From positions 1-57,613 of the forward strand of contig CACWOL010000018.1 in the NCBI GenBank assembly GCA_902762495.1: a DNA stretch of 57,613 bases, read 5' to 3'. A model generated the notes under the pieces. It did not search any database, was not told the origin of the DNA, and was given only the letters and a program-made list of their open reading frames with translations. The translations under genes were made by a program, and so were the position numbers. Positions 25,550 through 33,112 of the stretch are shown here, one piece after another. Source of the stretch: an uncultured bacterium. GTDB lineage: Bacteria > Verrucomicrobiota > Lentisphaeria > Victivallales > UBA1829. Position 1 is the first letter of the stretch; every line of letters starts with the position of its first letter.

Positions 25550-26476
25550 ATGGCCATCTCTGTCAAAGACCTGTTGGAAGCCGGGTGCCATTTCGGGCAT
25601 CAGACGAAGCGCTGGAACCCCAAGATGAAAGATTACGTCTACGGGGCGAAGAACGGTATCTCGATCATCGACCTCACGAAAACCATCCGCCAGATCGGCG
25701 ACGCCTGCAATTTCCTGCAGCGTGAAGTCATGAAGGGGTCCCGCATCCTGTTCGTCGGCACGAAGCGCCAGGCGCAGCAGGTCGTCCGCAACGCTGCGGA
25801 AGAAACCGAAATGTTCTTCATGTCCGAACGCTGGATGGGCGGCACGCTCACCAACATCGAAACGATCCGCAAGTCCGTGAAGAAGATGCGCGAGATTGAC
25901 GACATCGTGAACGACGAGGAAAACTCCAACCTGAAGAAGAAAGAGATCGTCCGCCTGGCTCGCCAGGGCGTCAAGCTGCACCGCAACCTCGACGGCATCG
26001 CCGACATGAAGCGCCTGCCCGACGTGGTCGTGGTCGTGGACGTCTGCCACGACGACACCGCGGTGAAGGAAGCCCAGAAACTCGGTATTCCGATCATCGC
26101 CATCGTCGATACGAACGGCAATCCTGAAAACATCGCGTACCCGGTCGCCGCCAACGACGACGCCGTGAAGTCCATCAAGATCATCATGGATACTTTCGTG
26201 GCCGCCATCAACGACGCCCTTGGACTCTACAAGGTCAAAGTCGCCGAAGACAAAGCCAAGGCCGACGCCGAACGCGCCGAGAAGAAGGGCGCCGATGACA
26301 AGGCCAAGACCGACGAGCGTCCCGCGCGCCGTCCGTCCCGCCGCCCCGCCGCCCGCAAGGAAGCCACTTCCGCCGACGGCGAGAAGAAGGCCGCCCCGCG
26401 CCGCAAGGCTCCCGCCAAGGAGGTCAAGGACCTCTCCGCTCTCAAGAAATCCGATGTGAAACCCGAGGAGAAATAA
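25550..26476 (+). CDS. rpsB: 30S ribosomal protein S2 with extended C-terminus
   Basis: Small-subunit protein required for assembly and for binding of S1. The 308-residue product starts MAISVKDLLEAGCHFGHQTKRWNPKM and contains the two S2 signatures (GCHFGHQTKRWNPKMKDYVYG; AAEETEMFFMSERWMGGTLTN) and the PDVVVVVDVCHDDTAVKEAQKLGIP block. The S2 core ends near residue 225; the remaining 80 residues are an Ala/Lys/Arg/Pro-rich charged tail with repeated (R)RPxxRP and KK motifs, longer than in most bacteria. The ATG at 25550 follows AAGGCGGA; the upstream extension to 25418 lies in the leader. tsf follows after 2 bases. Confidence 0.96.
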   Translation: MAISVKDLLEAGCHFGHQTKRWNPKMKDYVYGAKNGISIIDLTKTIRQIGDACNFLQREVMKGSRILFVGTKRQAQQVVRNAAEETEMFFMSERWMGGTLTNIETIRKSVKKMREIDDIVNDEENSNLKKKEIVRLARQGVKLHRNLDGIADMKRLPDVVVVVDVCHDDTAVKEAQKLGIPIIAIVDTNGNPENIAYPVAANDDAVKSIKIIMDTFVAAINDALGLYKVKVAEDKAKADAERAEKKGADDKAKTDERPARRPSRRPAARKEATSADGEKKAAPRRKAPAKEVKDLSALKKSDVKPEEK

Positions 26477-26478
26477 TC

Positions 26479-27282
26479 ATGGCAGCTATCACCCCGCAAA
26501 TGGTCAAGGAACTGCGCGACAAGACCGACGCAGGCATGGGCGAATGCAAGAAGGCCCTCATCGAAGCGAACGGCGACATCGAAGCCGCGGTCGATATCCT
26601 CCGCAAGGCCGGTATCGCCAAGAGCGCCCACCGCGCCGACCGCGCCACCGCCGAAGGCAAGATCTTCGTCGCCGTCGACGGCAACCAGGCTCTCATGCTC
26701 GAAGTCTGCTGCGAAACCGACTTCGTCGCCAACAATGAAAAGTTCATCGACTACGGCAACAGCGCCGCGAAGAAGATCCTCGCGAACACCACCGGCGACG
26801 GCGACGTCACCGAGGCCGCCCAGAAGTCCGAAGAGATCGAACTCGCGGCCCTGTTCTCCAAGTTCGGCGAGAAGATGATCATCCGCCGCGCTCTCCGTTA
26901 CACCACCGACCAGAAGATCGCCTACTACATCCACTTCAACGGAAAGATCGGCGTCCTCCTCGACATCGGCGGCGAAATCGATGAAGCCGGCATCAAGAAC
27001 ACCTGCCTCCAGATCTGCGCCTCCAATCCGCAGTACGTCAACTCCTCCGAAGTCCCGGCCGATGCGATCGCCCACGAAAAGGAAATCGCCACCGCCCAGC
27101 TCAAGGAGAGCGGCAAGCCCGAGAACATCATCGAGAAGATCGTCGCCGGCAAGATCAACAGCTGGTACGGCGAAATCTGCCTCGTGAACCAGCCCTGGAT
27201 CCTTGACAACAAGACCACCTTCGGCAAGCTCTTCCCGAAGGCCACCGTCAAGCGTTTCGCCCGCTGGGCCGTCGGTCAGTAA
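26479..27282 (+). CDS. tsf: Elongation factor Ts
   Basis: Guanine nucleotide exchange factor for EF-Tu. The 267-residue product starts MAAITPQMVKELRDKTDAGMGECKKAL, the typical EF-Ts signature with its UBA-like N-terminal domain, and carries LEVCCETDFVANNEKF near residue 75, the core-domain motif. The C-terminal motif ending NSWYGEICLVNQPWILD is also conserved. It follows rpsB by 2 bases, the standard order, and is closed by a rho-independent terminator. Confidence 0.97.
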   Translation: MAAITPQMVKELRDKTDAGMGECKKALIEANGDIEAAVDILRKAGIAKSAHRADRATAEGKIFVAVDGNQALMLEVCCETDFVANNEKFIDYGNSAAKKILANTTGDGDVTEAAQKSEEIELAALFSKFGEKMIIRRALRYTTDQKIAYYIHFNGKIGVLLDIGGEIDEAGIKNTCLQICASNPQYVNSSEVPADAIAHEKEIATAQLKESGKPENIIEKIVAGKINSWYGEICLVNQPWILDNKTTFGKLFPKATVKRFARWAVGQ

Positions 27283-27310
27283 TCGCTCCCGACAGTTTCT
27301 CTGAAACATA

Positions 27311-27344
27311 AAACCCGTTCCGGTTTCCCGGAGCGGGTTTTTTC
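27311..27344 (+). terminator. Rho-independent terminator after tsf
   Basis: AACCCG(T)TCCGG and CCGGA(G)CGGGTT form a G/C-rich stem with a TTTC loop, followed by a T-tract at 27338-27343. The A-rich 5' side also gives a T-run on the minus strand, so it could serve the convergent MBOAT gene as well. Confidence 0.85.
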
Positions 27345-27376
27345 GTGTGCGGTGCGTCTGTTTCCTATGTGTCCGG

Positions 27377-28801
27377 TCAGAACCGGAAGTAGATAAACGG
27401 ATTGTAGCTTTTCCCCGCCAGCAGGACGAGTGAGAGGAACAGGACGAAAAGGCAGAAGGCGTTGAAGAGCGCGAAGGAGAGTTTCTGTGCGTTGGAATCC
27501 TGCCTGAAGCGCAGCGTTTTGTCGTTGAGGTCCCGGAATACTCCCGTGGCCGGAATGACCGCTATGGCGAGGATGAGCAGCGCCCATTTCGTGAAATAGA
27601 ATGAAAGCGGATGAAGGGGATCGGTTTCCAGCAGGGAGAACATGTTGCGGAGGAAGAGGAACGAATCGTGCAGCTTTTCCGAGCGGAAGATCACCCAGGC
27701 GATCACGACGACGAACAGGAGATACAGCCTGTGAAGCAGGCGGGAGAGGAATGCGCCGCCCGGCTTGTTGAATCCGGAGACCTTTTCGAACAGGATGAAG
27801 AAGCCGTGGAAGAGCCCCCAGACGATGAAGGTCCATTCCGCTCCGTGCCAGAATCCGGTCGCCGCGAACACGATCAGCAGATTGACGAGATTCCGGGGTT
27901 TGGAGACCCTGTTGCCCCCGAGCGGGATGTAGAGGTATTCCTTGAACCATGTCGAAAGGGAGATGTGCCAGCGCCTCCAGAATTCGGAGATGGAGAGGGA
28001 GACATACGGATAGTTGAAGTTCTCCGGGAAACGGAAACCGAACATCGCACCCAGCCCGATCGCCATGTCCGAATACCCGGAGAAGTCGTAGAAAAGCTGA
28101 AGGGAATACGCGATTGCGCCGCCCCAGGCCGTCGATGTGCCGATCCTGTCGACTGGCGAGGAGAAGATCTGGTCGGCGACGTAGCCCAGCGAATTGGCGA
28201 TGATGACCTTCTTCCCCAGACCCATGGTGAAGCGCCTGATCCCGTAGATGAAGAGATCGACCGTTTCTCGGCGACTCTCGATCTGCCGCTCGACTTCGTG
28301 ATACTTCAGGATCGGTCCGGCGATCAGCTGGGGGAAGAACGTGATGTAAAGAGCGAGTTTCAGCGGGTCTTTCTGCGCGGCGACGTCGTTCCGGTAGACG
28401 TCCACGAGGTAGGAAAGCCCCTGGAACGTGTAAAAGGATATTCCGAGCGGCAGCAGGATGGTGCGGATCCTGTAATCGAACCCGAAACATGCGCTGAGAT
28501 TCTGCAATGTGAAGTTGAAGTACTTGAAGTAAAGCAGAGGCAGCAGGTCCAGGACGACGAACAGGGCTAAAAGGAGTTTACGCGGAACCTGCCGGCTGGA
28601 ACCGGACAGCGCGAGCGCCCCGGTGTAGTTGACGAGGATCGAAAGGAACATGATCCAGAGGAATTCCGAGTCGCCCCAGGCATAGAAGAAATACGAGGCG
28701 AGAAGAAGGACGTAGTTCCTTTTGCCGGAAGGGCAGAGGTAATACAAAAGAAGCACGGCGGGGAGGAAGACCGAAATGAAGAAGACAGAGGAAAACAGCA
28801 T
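27377..28801 (-). CDS. MBOAT family O-acyltransferase (AlgI-like)
   Basis: The 474-residue inner-membrane protein belongs to the MBOAT family next to alginate O-acetylation protein AlgI and DltB, which move acyl groups from the cytoplasm to a periplasmic acceptor. About eleven hydrophobic segments are visible, and the conserved block around residue 315 (VFAATGFWHGAEWTFIVWGLFHG) contains the catalytic-type His. LGISFYTFQGLSYLVDVYR and FPQLIAGPILKY are also family hallmarks. The ATG starts 2 bases after the stop of the AlgJ-like gene, so the two are a coupled pair. No alginate or teichoic acid biosynthesis genes are present, so the acceptor polysaccharide is unknown. Confidence 0.93.
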   Translation of the reverse strand: MLFSSVFFISVFLPAVLLLYYLCPSGKRNYVLLLASYFFYAWGDSEFLWIMFLSILVNYTGALALSGSSRQVPRKLLLALFVVLDLLPLLYFKYFNFTLQNLSACFGFDYRIRTILLPLGISFYTFQGLSYLVDVYRNDVAAQKDPLKLALYITFFPQLIAGPILKYHEVERQIESRRETVDLFIYGIRRFTMGLGKKVIIANSLGYVADQIFSSPVDRIGTSTAWGGAIAYSLQLFYDFSGYSDMAIGLGAMFGFRFPENFNYPYVSLSISEFWRRWHISLSTWFKEYLYIPLGGNRVSKPRNLVNLLIVFAATGFWHGAEWTFIVWGLFHGFFILFEKVSGFNKPGGAFLSRLLHRLYLLFVVVIAWVIFRSEKLHDSFLFLRNMFSLLETDPLHPLSFYFTKWALLILAIAVIPATGVFRDLNDKTLRFRQDSNAQKLSFALFNAFCLFVLFLSLVLLAGKSYNPFIYFRF

Positions 28802-28803
28802 GG

Positions 28804-30603
28804 TCAGTCCTCCAGCTCGAATTCCTGCCAGAGCAGCTGATAGACGAGTCGTTCAACATGCTCCAGGACGATGATGTCGCTTCGGTCGATATAATCCAGG
28901 TCCGACGGATAGGCCCGGTATCTCCGGATGAAGACCGCCTGCTGAAATGTGTTTGCGAAGATGTCGATGGCTGCATTCATGAAGCTGTCGCGCAAAAACA
29001 GGATATGATGAGGGACGCCATTGGGATTGTCCGACAGGATGATGTCATATTCCGGGTTCGGGATGTGGGGATCCTCCACCGTATGCACGGTTGCTGTTTT
29101 GTCGAACACGGGTTCGAAGAATTGATGAGGCGGAAAGATCCGGTTTTTGCTTCTTTTGCCGAAAAGGAACGCGATGAGGTCTCCATTCTGACTTTCTTTT
29201 TGCGTCCATTTGTCAATCGCGACAGGGGGGATGGAAAGCGCCTCGAGCAAAGGCAGATAAAGCCCGTAATAGGCGCCTTCTTCCGTCCAATGCGTGTCAT
29301 ATCGGTAGAACAGATCATGGCCCGAATCCGTCTTCTTTTGAAGCAGTTCCTGCCGCTGATAGATGACCGGGAAATCATAGTGCGTCTTCAGATAATCCAC
29401 AAACTCGTCCACGATGTCGTCCCTCAAATACAGGTCGGGAGAATAGCATGTCAGTTCATCTCCGTGGATCCTGAACTTGTCCGGACAGATCACATAGACA
29501 AAACGTTTGCCTTTGGCAGCCGCGTATCGGGCGTGTTTATTGATGTATTCTCCGGCTTTTTGGAACTGTTCCTTCCTGAAATTCGCCAGCTTCGTTTCCG
29601 GGAGGGTTTCGTAGTAGAAAAGCCAGTCGTCTTCTCCTTCCAACACCTTGTCCGAACTGCGATTGCCGAAGGTCGTTTTGATGGTGTCCGAAAGCCCGAT
29701 CAGGAAGTTTCTTCCGAAGAACCTGTCGTCGAAGTAGCGTTCGACCTGGGAAAAGCAGAAGGAAGCATTGTCGAAATGGAGGCGTTCCGGGAGGATTTCG
29801 AGTGTTCTGTTTTCCCATTGGTCGTCCTTGTCGGGATTCATCCTGAACACCGGGAAAATGGAAAGCAGCAGAAACGCGACGATCATGCCCATTTTGAGGA
29901 TGGTGGACGGAACATCTCCAATCGGAAAACGTTTCAGCCGCCCTTTGTCCGGATGCGAGAAGAAGCCATGCCTAACGGATAGAAGGGCACACAGTGCTGT
30001 CGCGACGATAAAAAACAGCGAGAACAGGACCCGCCAGCTGTATGGTGTCCGGTTCCTGACGACGTCCTTTCCCCCGAGTTCAAAAGAAAAATGGTTCGGT
30101 CCGGTCCTGCTTGTGACGACTCTCCTTGTCCTTCGGGGATTGCCATAAAACCTTGTTTCGTTGAGTTTCAGTTTTACGTCCGGAAAAACATCTTCTTCAA
30201 GATCCAGCGCGTCGTCGAGAGCGATGTCGACGCGAATCCCTACGATGTCGTTCGGCAGCTGCACGACATGTTCCCGATCGATGATCGCCGGATCGGAAGA
30301 AAGGATTACGTCTTTTGACAATTTGAGACGGTCGGAAAAGACGGGATCGTCTCTTGTCGCATAGAAGACTGAAATATCCTTCACATCCTTGTCTTCGAGG
30401 ATCGTTCCGCCTGCGGCATCCCGGACCGTAACCGCGAACTCGGCCTTTTCGTTGCTGGGGATGAGCCTGGTCAACGCAAAGGTCGTCAGAAAAGAGACAG
30501 CAACAAGGCATAAAAAAGCGATTACGTTTGCGTAAGCTTTTTTGTTGTTTTTGATACCGCGGATCTGTTCAAAAAAACGGTTGCCGATCACTTTTCCTGA
30601 CAT
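28804..30603 (-). CDS. AlgJ/AlgX-like SGNH-type acetyltransferase partner
   Basis: The 599-residue product has N-terminal membrane segment(s) (about residues 20-45 and again near 220-240 and 260-280) and a C-terminal periplasmic SGNH-hydrolase-like domain of the AlgJ/AlgX/DHHW type. Motifs seen: the domain opening near DKDDQWENRTLEILPE, YRYDTHWTEEGAYYG (the DxHW catalytic pair) and HHILFLRDSFMNAAID with the likely nucleophile Ser. Such proteins transfer acetyl groups delivered by the MBOAT partner encoded 2 bases downstream. I use the ATG at 30603; the frame extends to a TTG at 30645. Neither has a good ribosome binding site. The first 200 residues are unusual for the family and include a beta-rich exported segment. 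Confidence 0.85.
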   Translation of the reverse strand: MSGKVIGNRFFEQIRGIKNNKKAYANVIAFLCLVAVSFLTTFALTRLIPSNEKAEFAVTVRDAAGGTILEDKDVKDISVFYATRDDPVFSDRLKLSKDVILSSDPAIIDREHVVQLPNDIVGIRVDIALDDALDLEEDVFPDVKLKLNETRFYGNPRRTRRVVTSRTGPNHFSFELGGKDVVRNRTPYSWRVLFSLFFIVATALCALLSVRHGFFSHPDKGRLKRFPIGDVPSTILKMGMIVAFLLLSIFPVFRMNPDKDDQWENRTLEILPERLHFDNASFCFSQVERYFDDRFFGRNFLIGLSDTIKTTFGNRSSDKVLEGEDDWLFYYETLPETKLANFRKEQFQKAGEYINKHARYAAAKGKRFVYVICPDKFRIHGDELTCYSPDLYLRDDIVDEFVDYLKTHYDFPVIYQRQELLQKKTDSGHDLFYRYDTHWTEEGAYYGLYLPLLEALSIPPVAIDKWTQKESQNGDLIAFLFGKRSKNRIFPPHQFFEPVFDKTATVHTVEDPHIPNPEYDIILSDNPNGVPHHILFLRDSFMNAAIDIFANTFQQAVFIRRYRAYPSDLDYIDRSDIIVLEHVERLVYQLLWQEFELED

Positions 30604-30664
30604 GGGACGACGTTCTGTTTTGTTTGTCCGCTTCCGCGGAGGCAAGACTTTGAATCATTGAAAA

Positions 30665-30699
30665 TCCCGCCGGAAGCGAGGTTGGCGTTTCCGGCGGGA
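30665..30699 (-). terminator. Rho-independent terminator after the GH10 gene
   Basis: TCCCGCCGGAA (30665-30675) pairs with TTCCGGCGGGA (30689-30699), a perfect 11-base stem with a 13-base loop, followed on the minus strand by a short T-run. Confidence 0.75.
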
Positions 30700-30725
30700 G
30701 GCTTGGTTTTATCGGATTGTCCGGA

Positions 30726-32717
30726 TCAGTATTCGGCCATGCCGAGGCCGCGGCGCAGGACGATGGAGGTGCCTTCCTTGTCCGTGCCGACCGCGAGGAT
30801 GCGCGGAGACGTGGTATCGGCGGAGACGGTGCCGGCAGCCGCGTTGGCCGGGTTGGATGCTTCCGAGAAGTCGTTGGCTTTGAGCTTCGTGACATCGGTC
30901 ACCGGCTTCTTCGTGATGAGGAGCGCCATGCCCTTCTCGGTGTTGGCGGAGATGAGGATGCGGCCGTCCTTGAGTTCCATGGCGGTCGGGTTTTCTCCCT
31001 TCAGACCGATCTGCTTCGCGAGGTCGGCGGAGTGGATCTGCTTGCCGCTCTTCAGGTTGAGATAACCGTAGATGGAATCCGGATAGGGCAGGATTCTCTG
31101 GCTCGGAGCGCGGAGCGACCAGGTCTGGAACTGATCTTCGGTGGCATAGACGTAGTTCTCTCCGTCCTTGTCGAAGACGCTGGCGACGACGACGCCGGCG
31201 GGATTGGGCTGCATGCCGGTCGGAGCGGGCGCGATCTGGGCGATGGTGGGACGGACGCAGTCCTTGCCGTTGACGGCGCACAGCTGGGCGGGAGTTTCGG
31301 TCCAGGTCTCGCCGTCGTCGTCGCTGGTCACGTACTTGATGACGCGGTTTCCGCCGCCTTCATCGGTGGAGAAGACGCACACGAGGCGTTTGCTGCCGAG
31401 GCGGATGACGTAGGGATCGGAGACGCTGCCCTTTTCAGGCTTGTAGATGGTGCGGACGTCCTTTTCCCAGGCGATGCCGTCCTTATACTGGAAACGGTCG
31501 CCGAGGTCGCGGCCGTACATGGCGGCGGCGTCGACCACGCCCCAGAAGGCCGGTTTCGGCTTGTTCTGGCGGTCGAAGAGCAGCGGAGCGTTGCGGCGGC
31601 CGCCGAAGGGATAGCCGTCGAGCCAGGAGCCGTTGTCGGTGAGGCCCCAGAGGGTCACGGCCACGATGTGCTTGCGGTACTTCAGGAAGAGCGCGTAGGC
31701 ATCGCGGTAGCGGTCGCGGAGGTCCTGCTGGACGAGCGCCGGGAGGATGCCGTTCGGGTACGGGTTCGGGTTGCGGCGGTCGCGCGGCAGGATGTCGATG
31801 TCAAGCTCGGAGATGAGGATGTCGCAGCCGGTGCTGAGGAACGCCTGGATGGTGCGTTCGACCTGGTCCATGTCCGGGTCGGTGTAGCGCCAGTGGCACT
31901 GCATGCCGATGTAGTCGATAAGCTTCTTGTCCTTGTTGACCTCGTTCACGAGCTTTACGATGCCGTCGCGCTTGGCGGCGAGGTCGGTGTCGAAGTCGTT
32001 GTAGACGAGCTTGGCGGTCGGGTCGGCTTCGCGGGCGGTTTCGAACGCGAGCTTGACGTAGTCGGATCCGACAATGTTATACCAGAAGGATTTGCGCATG
32101 GAGCCGTCCTGGACGACCGCTTCGTTCACCACGTCCCATACATGGAAGTTTTCCTTGTCGTGGGCGATACGGGTGCGGATGTGGTTCTGCATGCGCTTGA
32201 TCAGCGTGGCGCGGCCCTGTTCGCCGGGCTGGAGGTCGCGGTAGACCCAGCCGGGCGTCTGCTGGTACCACACGAAGCAGTGGCCGTGGAGCTGCATGTC
32301 GTACTGCTTCGCCATGCGGACGAGGCCGTCGCCGCCGCCCCAGTTGAAGTTGCCTTCGGAGCGTTCGACGCTTTCCCACTTCATGGCGTTGTCGGCCACG
32401 ACGCGGTTGAAGTGCTTGCCGGCGAGCTTGCCCGTGAAGGAATCGGGCTGGGTGAAGCCGCCGAGCGCGACGCCGCAGAGGAAGTCGTCCTTGAAGATTT
32501 CACGGAGTGCGGGCTCGTCGCCGAGCTCCTGCTGCTGGCCCTGGCCGCCGCCGAAGCCGCCGAAACCGCCGAAGCCGCCACCGAAACCTCCGCCGAAGCC
32601 GCCACCGAAACCTCCGGGCATTCCACCGCCCTGGGGGAATTGGGCCAGGGCGATAACTGCGGGCAGTGCGGTCAGCGCCGCCGCGATGACGAGGGGGGAA
32701 CCTGAGCGTTTTTTCAT
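30726..32717 (-). CDS. Secreted GH10 endo-xylanase with Gly-rich linker and C-terminal BNR-like domain
   Basis: The 663-residue product has a signal peptide (to about residue 26), a roughly 35-residue Gly/Phe-rich low-complexity stretch made of GGFGGG units ending in GQGQQQ, then a GH10 catalytic domain (about residues 70-415). GH10 motifs are intact: FNRVVADNAMKWE, the acid/base Glu in WDVVNEAV (about residue 198), the nucleophile Glu in ISELDID (about 304), and VTLWGLTDNGSWL. GH10 enzymes cut beta-1,4-xylan. The last 240 residues carry BNR/Asp-box-like elements (TSDDDGETWTE) typical of beta-propeller or sialidase-like modules. Divergent from the esterase lipoprotein at 33113, with which it shares the Gly-rich character. 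Confidence 0.92.
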   Translation of the reverse strand: MKKRSGSPLVIAAALTALPAVIALAQFPQGGGMPGGFGGGFGGGFGGGFGGFGGFGGGQGQQQELGDEPALREIFKDDFLCGVALGGFTQPDSFTGKLAGKHFNRVVADNAMKWESVERSEGNFNWGGGDGLVRMAKQYDMQLHGHCFVWYQQTPGWVYRDLQPGEQGRATLIKRMQNHIRTRIAHDKENFHVWDVVNEAVVQDGSMRKSFWYNIVGSDYVKLAFETAREADPTAKLVYNDFDTDLAAKRDGIVKLVNEVNKDKKLIDYIGMQCHWRYTDPDMDQVERTIQAFLSTGCDILISELDIDILPRDRRNPNPYPNGILPALVQQDLRDRYRDAYALFLKYRKHIVAVTLWGLTDNGSWLDGYPFGGRRNAPLLFDRQNKPKPAFWGVVDAAAMYGRDLGDRFQYKDGIAWEKDVRTIYKPEKGSVSDPYVIRLGSKRLVCVFSTDEGGGNRVIKYVTSDDDGETWTETPAQLCAVNGKDCVRPTIAQIAPAPTGMQPNPAGVVVASVFDKDGENYVYATEDQFQTWSLRAPSQRILPYPDSIYGYLNLKSGKQIHSADLAKQIGLKGENPTAMELKDGRILISANTEKGMALLITKKPVTDVTKLKANDFSEASNPANAAAGTVSADTTSPRILAVGTDKEGTSIVLRRGLGMAEY

Positions 32718-32794
32718 ACTGATGTTCCTTATGAGGCGGAATGAACCGCCATGTGTTTTGGGGTTGATGAAAACGAGTGTATAATTTATTGTTC

Positions 32795-32823
32795 ATAATA
32801 TACATGCGCGAGCAGGATTTCAA
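32795..32823 (-). promoter_or_regulatory. Promoter of the GH10 gene
   Basis: On the minus strand: TTGAAA (32818-32823), 17 bases, TATTAT (32795-32800). The leader to the ATG is about 70 bases. Confidence 0.6.
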
Positions 32824-32990
32824 ATGGAGATAAAGGAAAAAAACATGTAGTTTTTATTATTTCAAACAAAGAGGGAAACAGGGTGGAGAGACAACGAAGG
32901 CGAGGCCGGATGAAGCGAAAAAGAAACGTTCGCGGATGCGTTAAATCATAAAAATGTCACAAAATTTAGCTGTTAATCGGTCTTTCGCTA

Positions 32991-33019
32991 TTGACTTTTT
33001 CATGTTTTCGCAGTATGTT
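32991..33019 (+). promoter_or_regulatory. Promoter of the esterase lipoprotein gene
   Basis: TTGACT (32991-32996), 17 bases, TATGTT (33014-33019). With the GH10 promoter it divides the 395-base divergent region 32718-33112; the AT-rich middle (32824-32990) shows no gene. Confidence 0.65.
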
Positions 33020-33112
33020 ACTGCATCAAATCGAATATTTCCAGGCATTCCCCCTCAAAACATGCCGGGAAACAGGAACAAACACAATCAATCTTTTCAT
33101 GGAGGAACAATC

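Noticed and set aside
30717..32705. Long plus-strand open frame opposite the GH10 gene
   Set aside because: Mirror of the GH10 codons; Val/Ala/Asp/Glu-rich with no domain.
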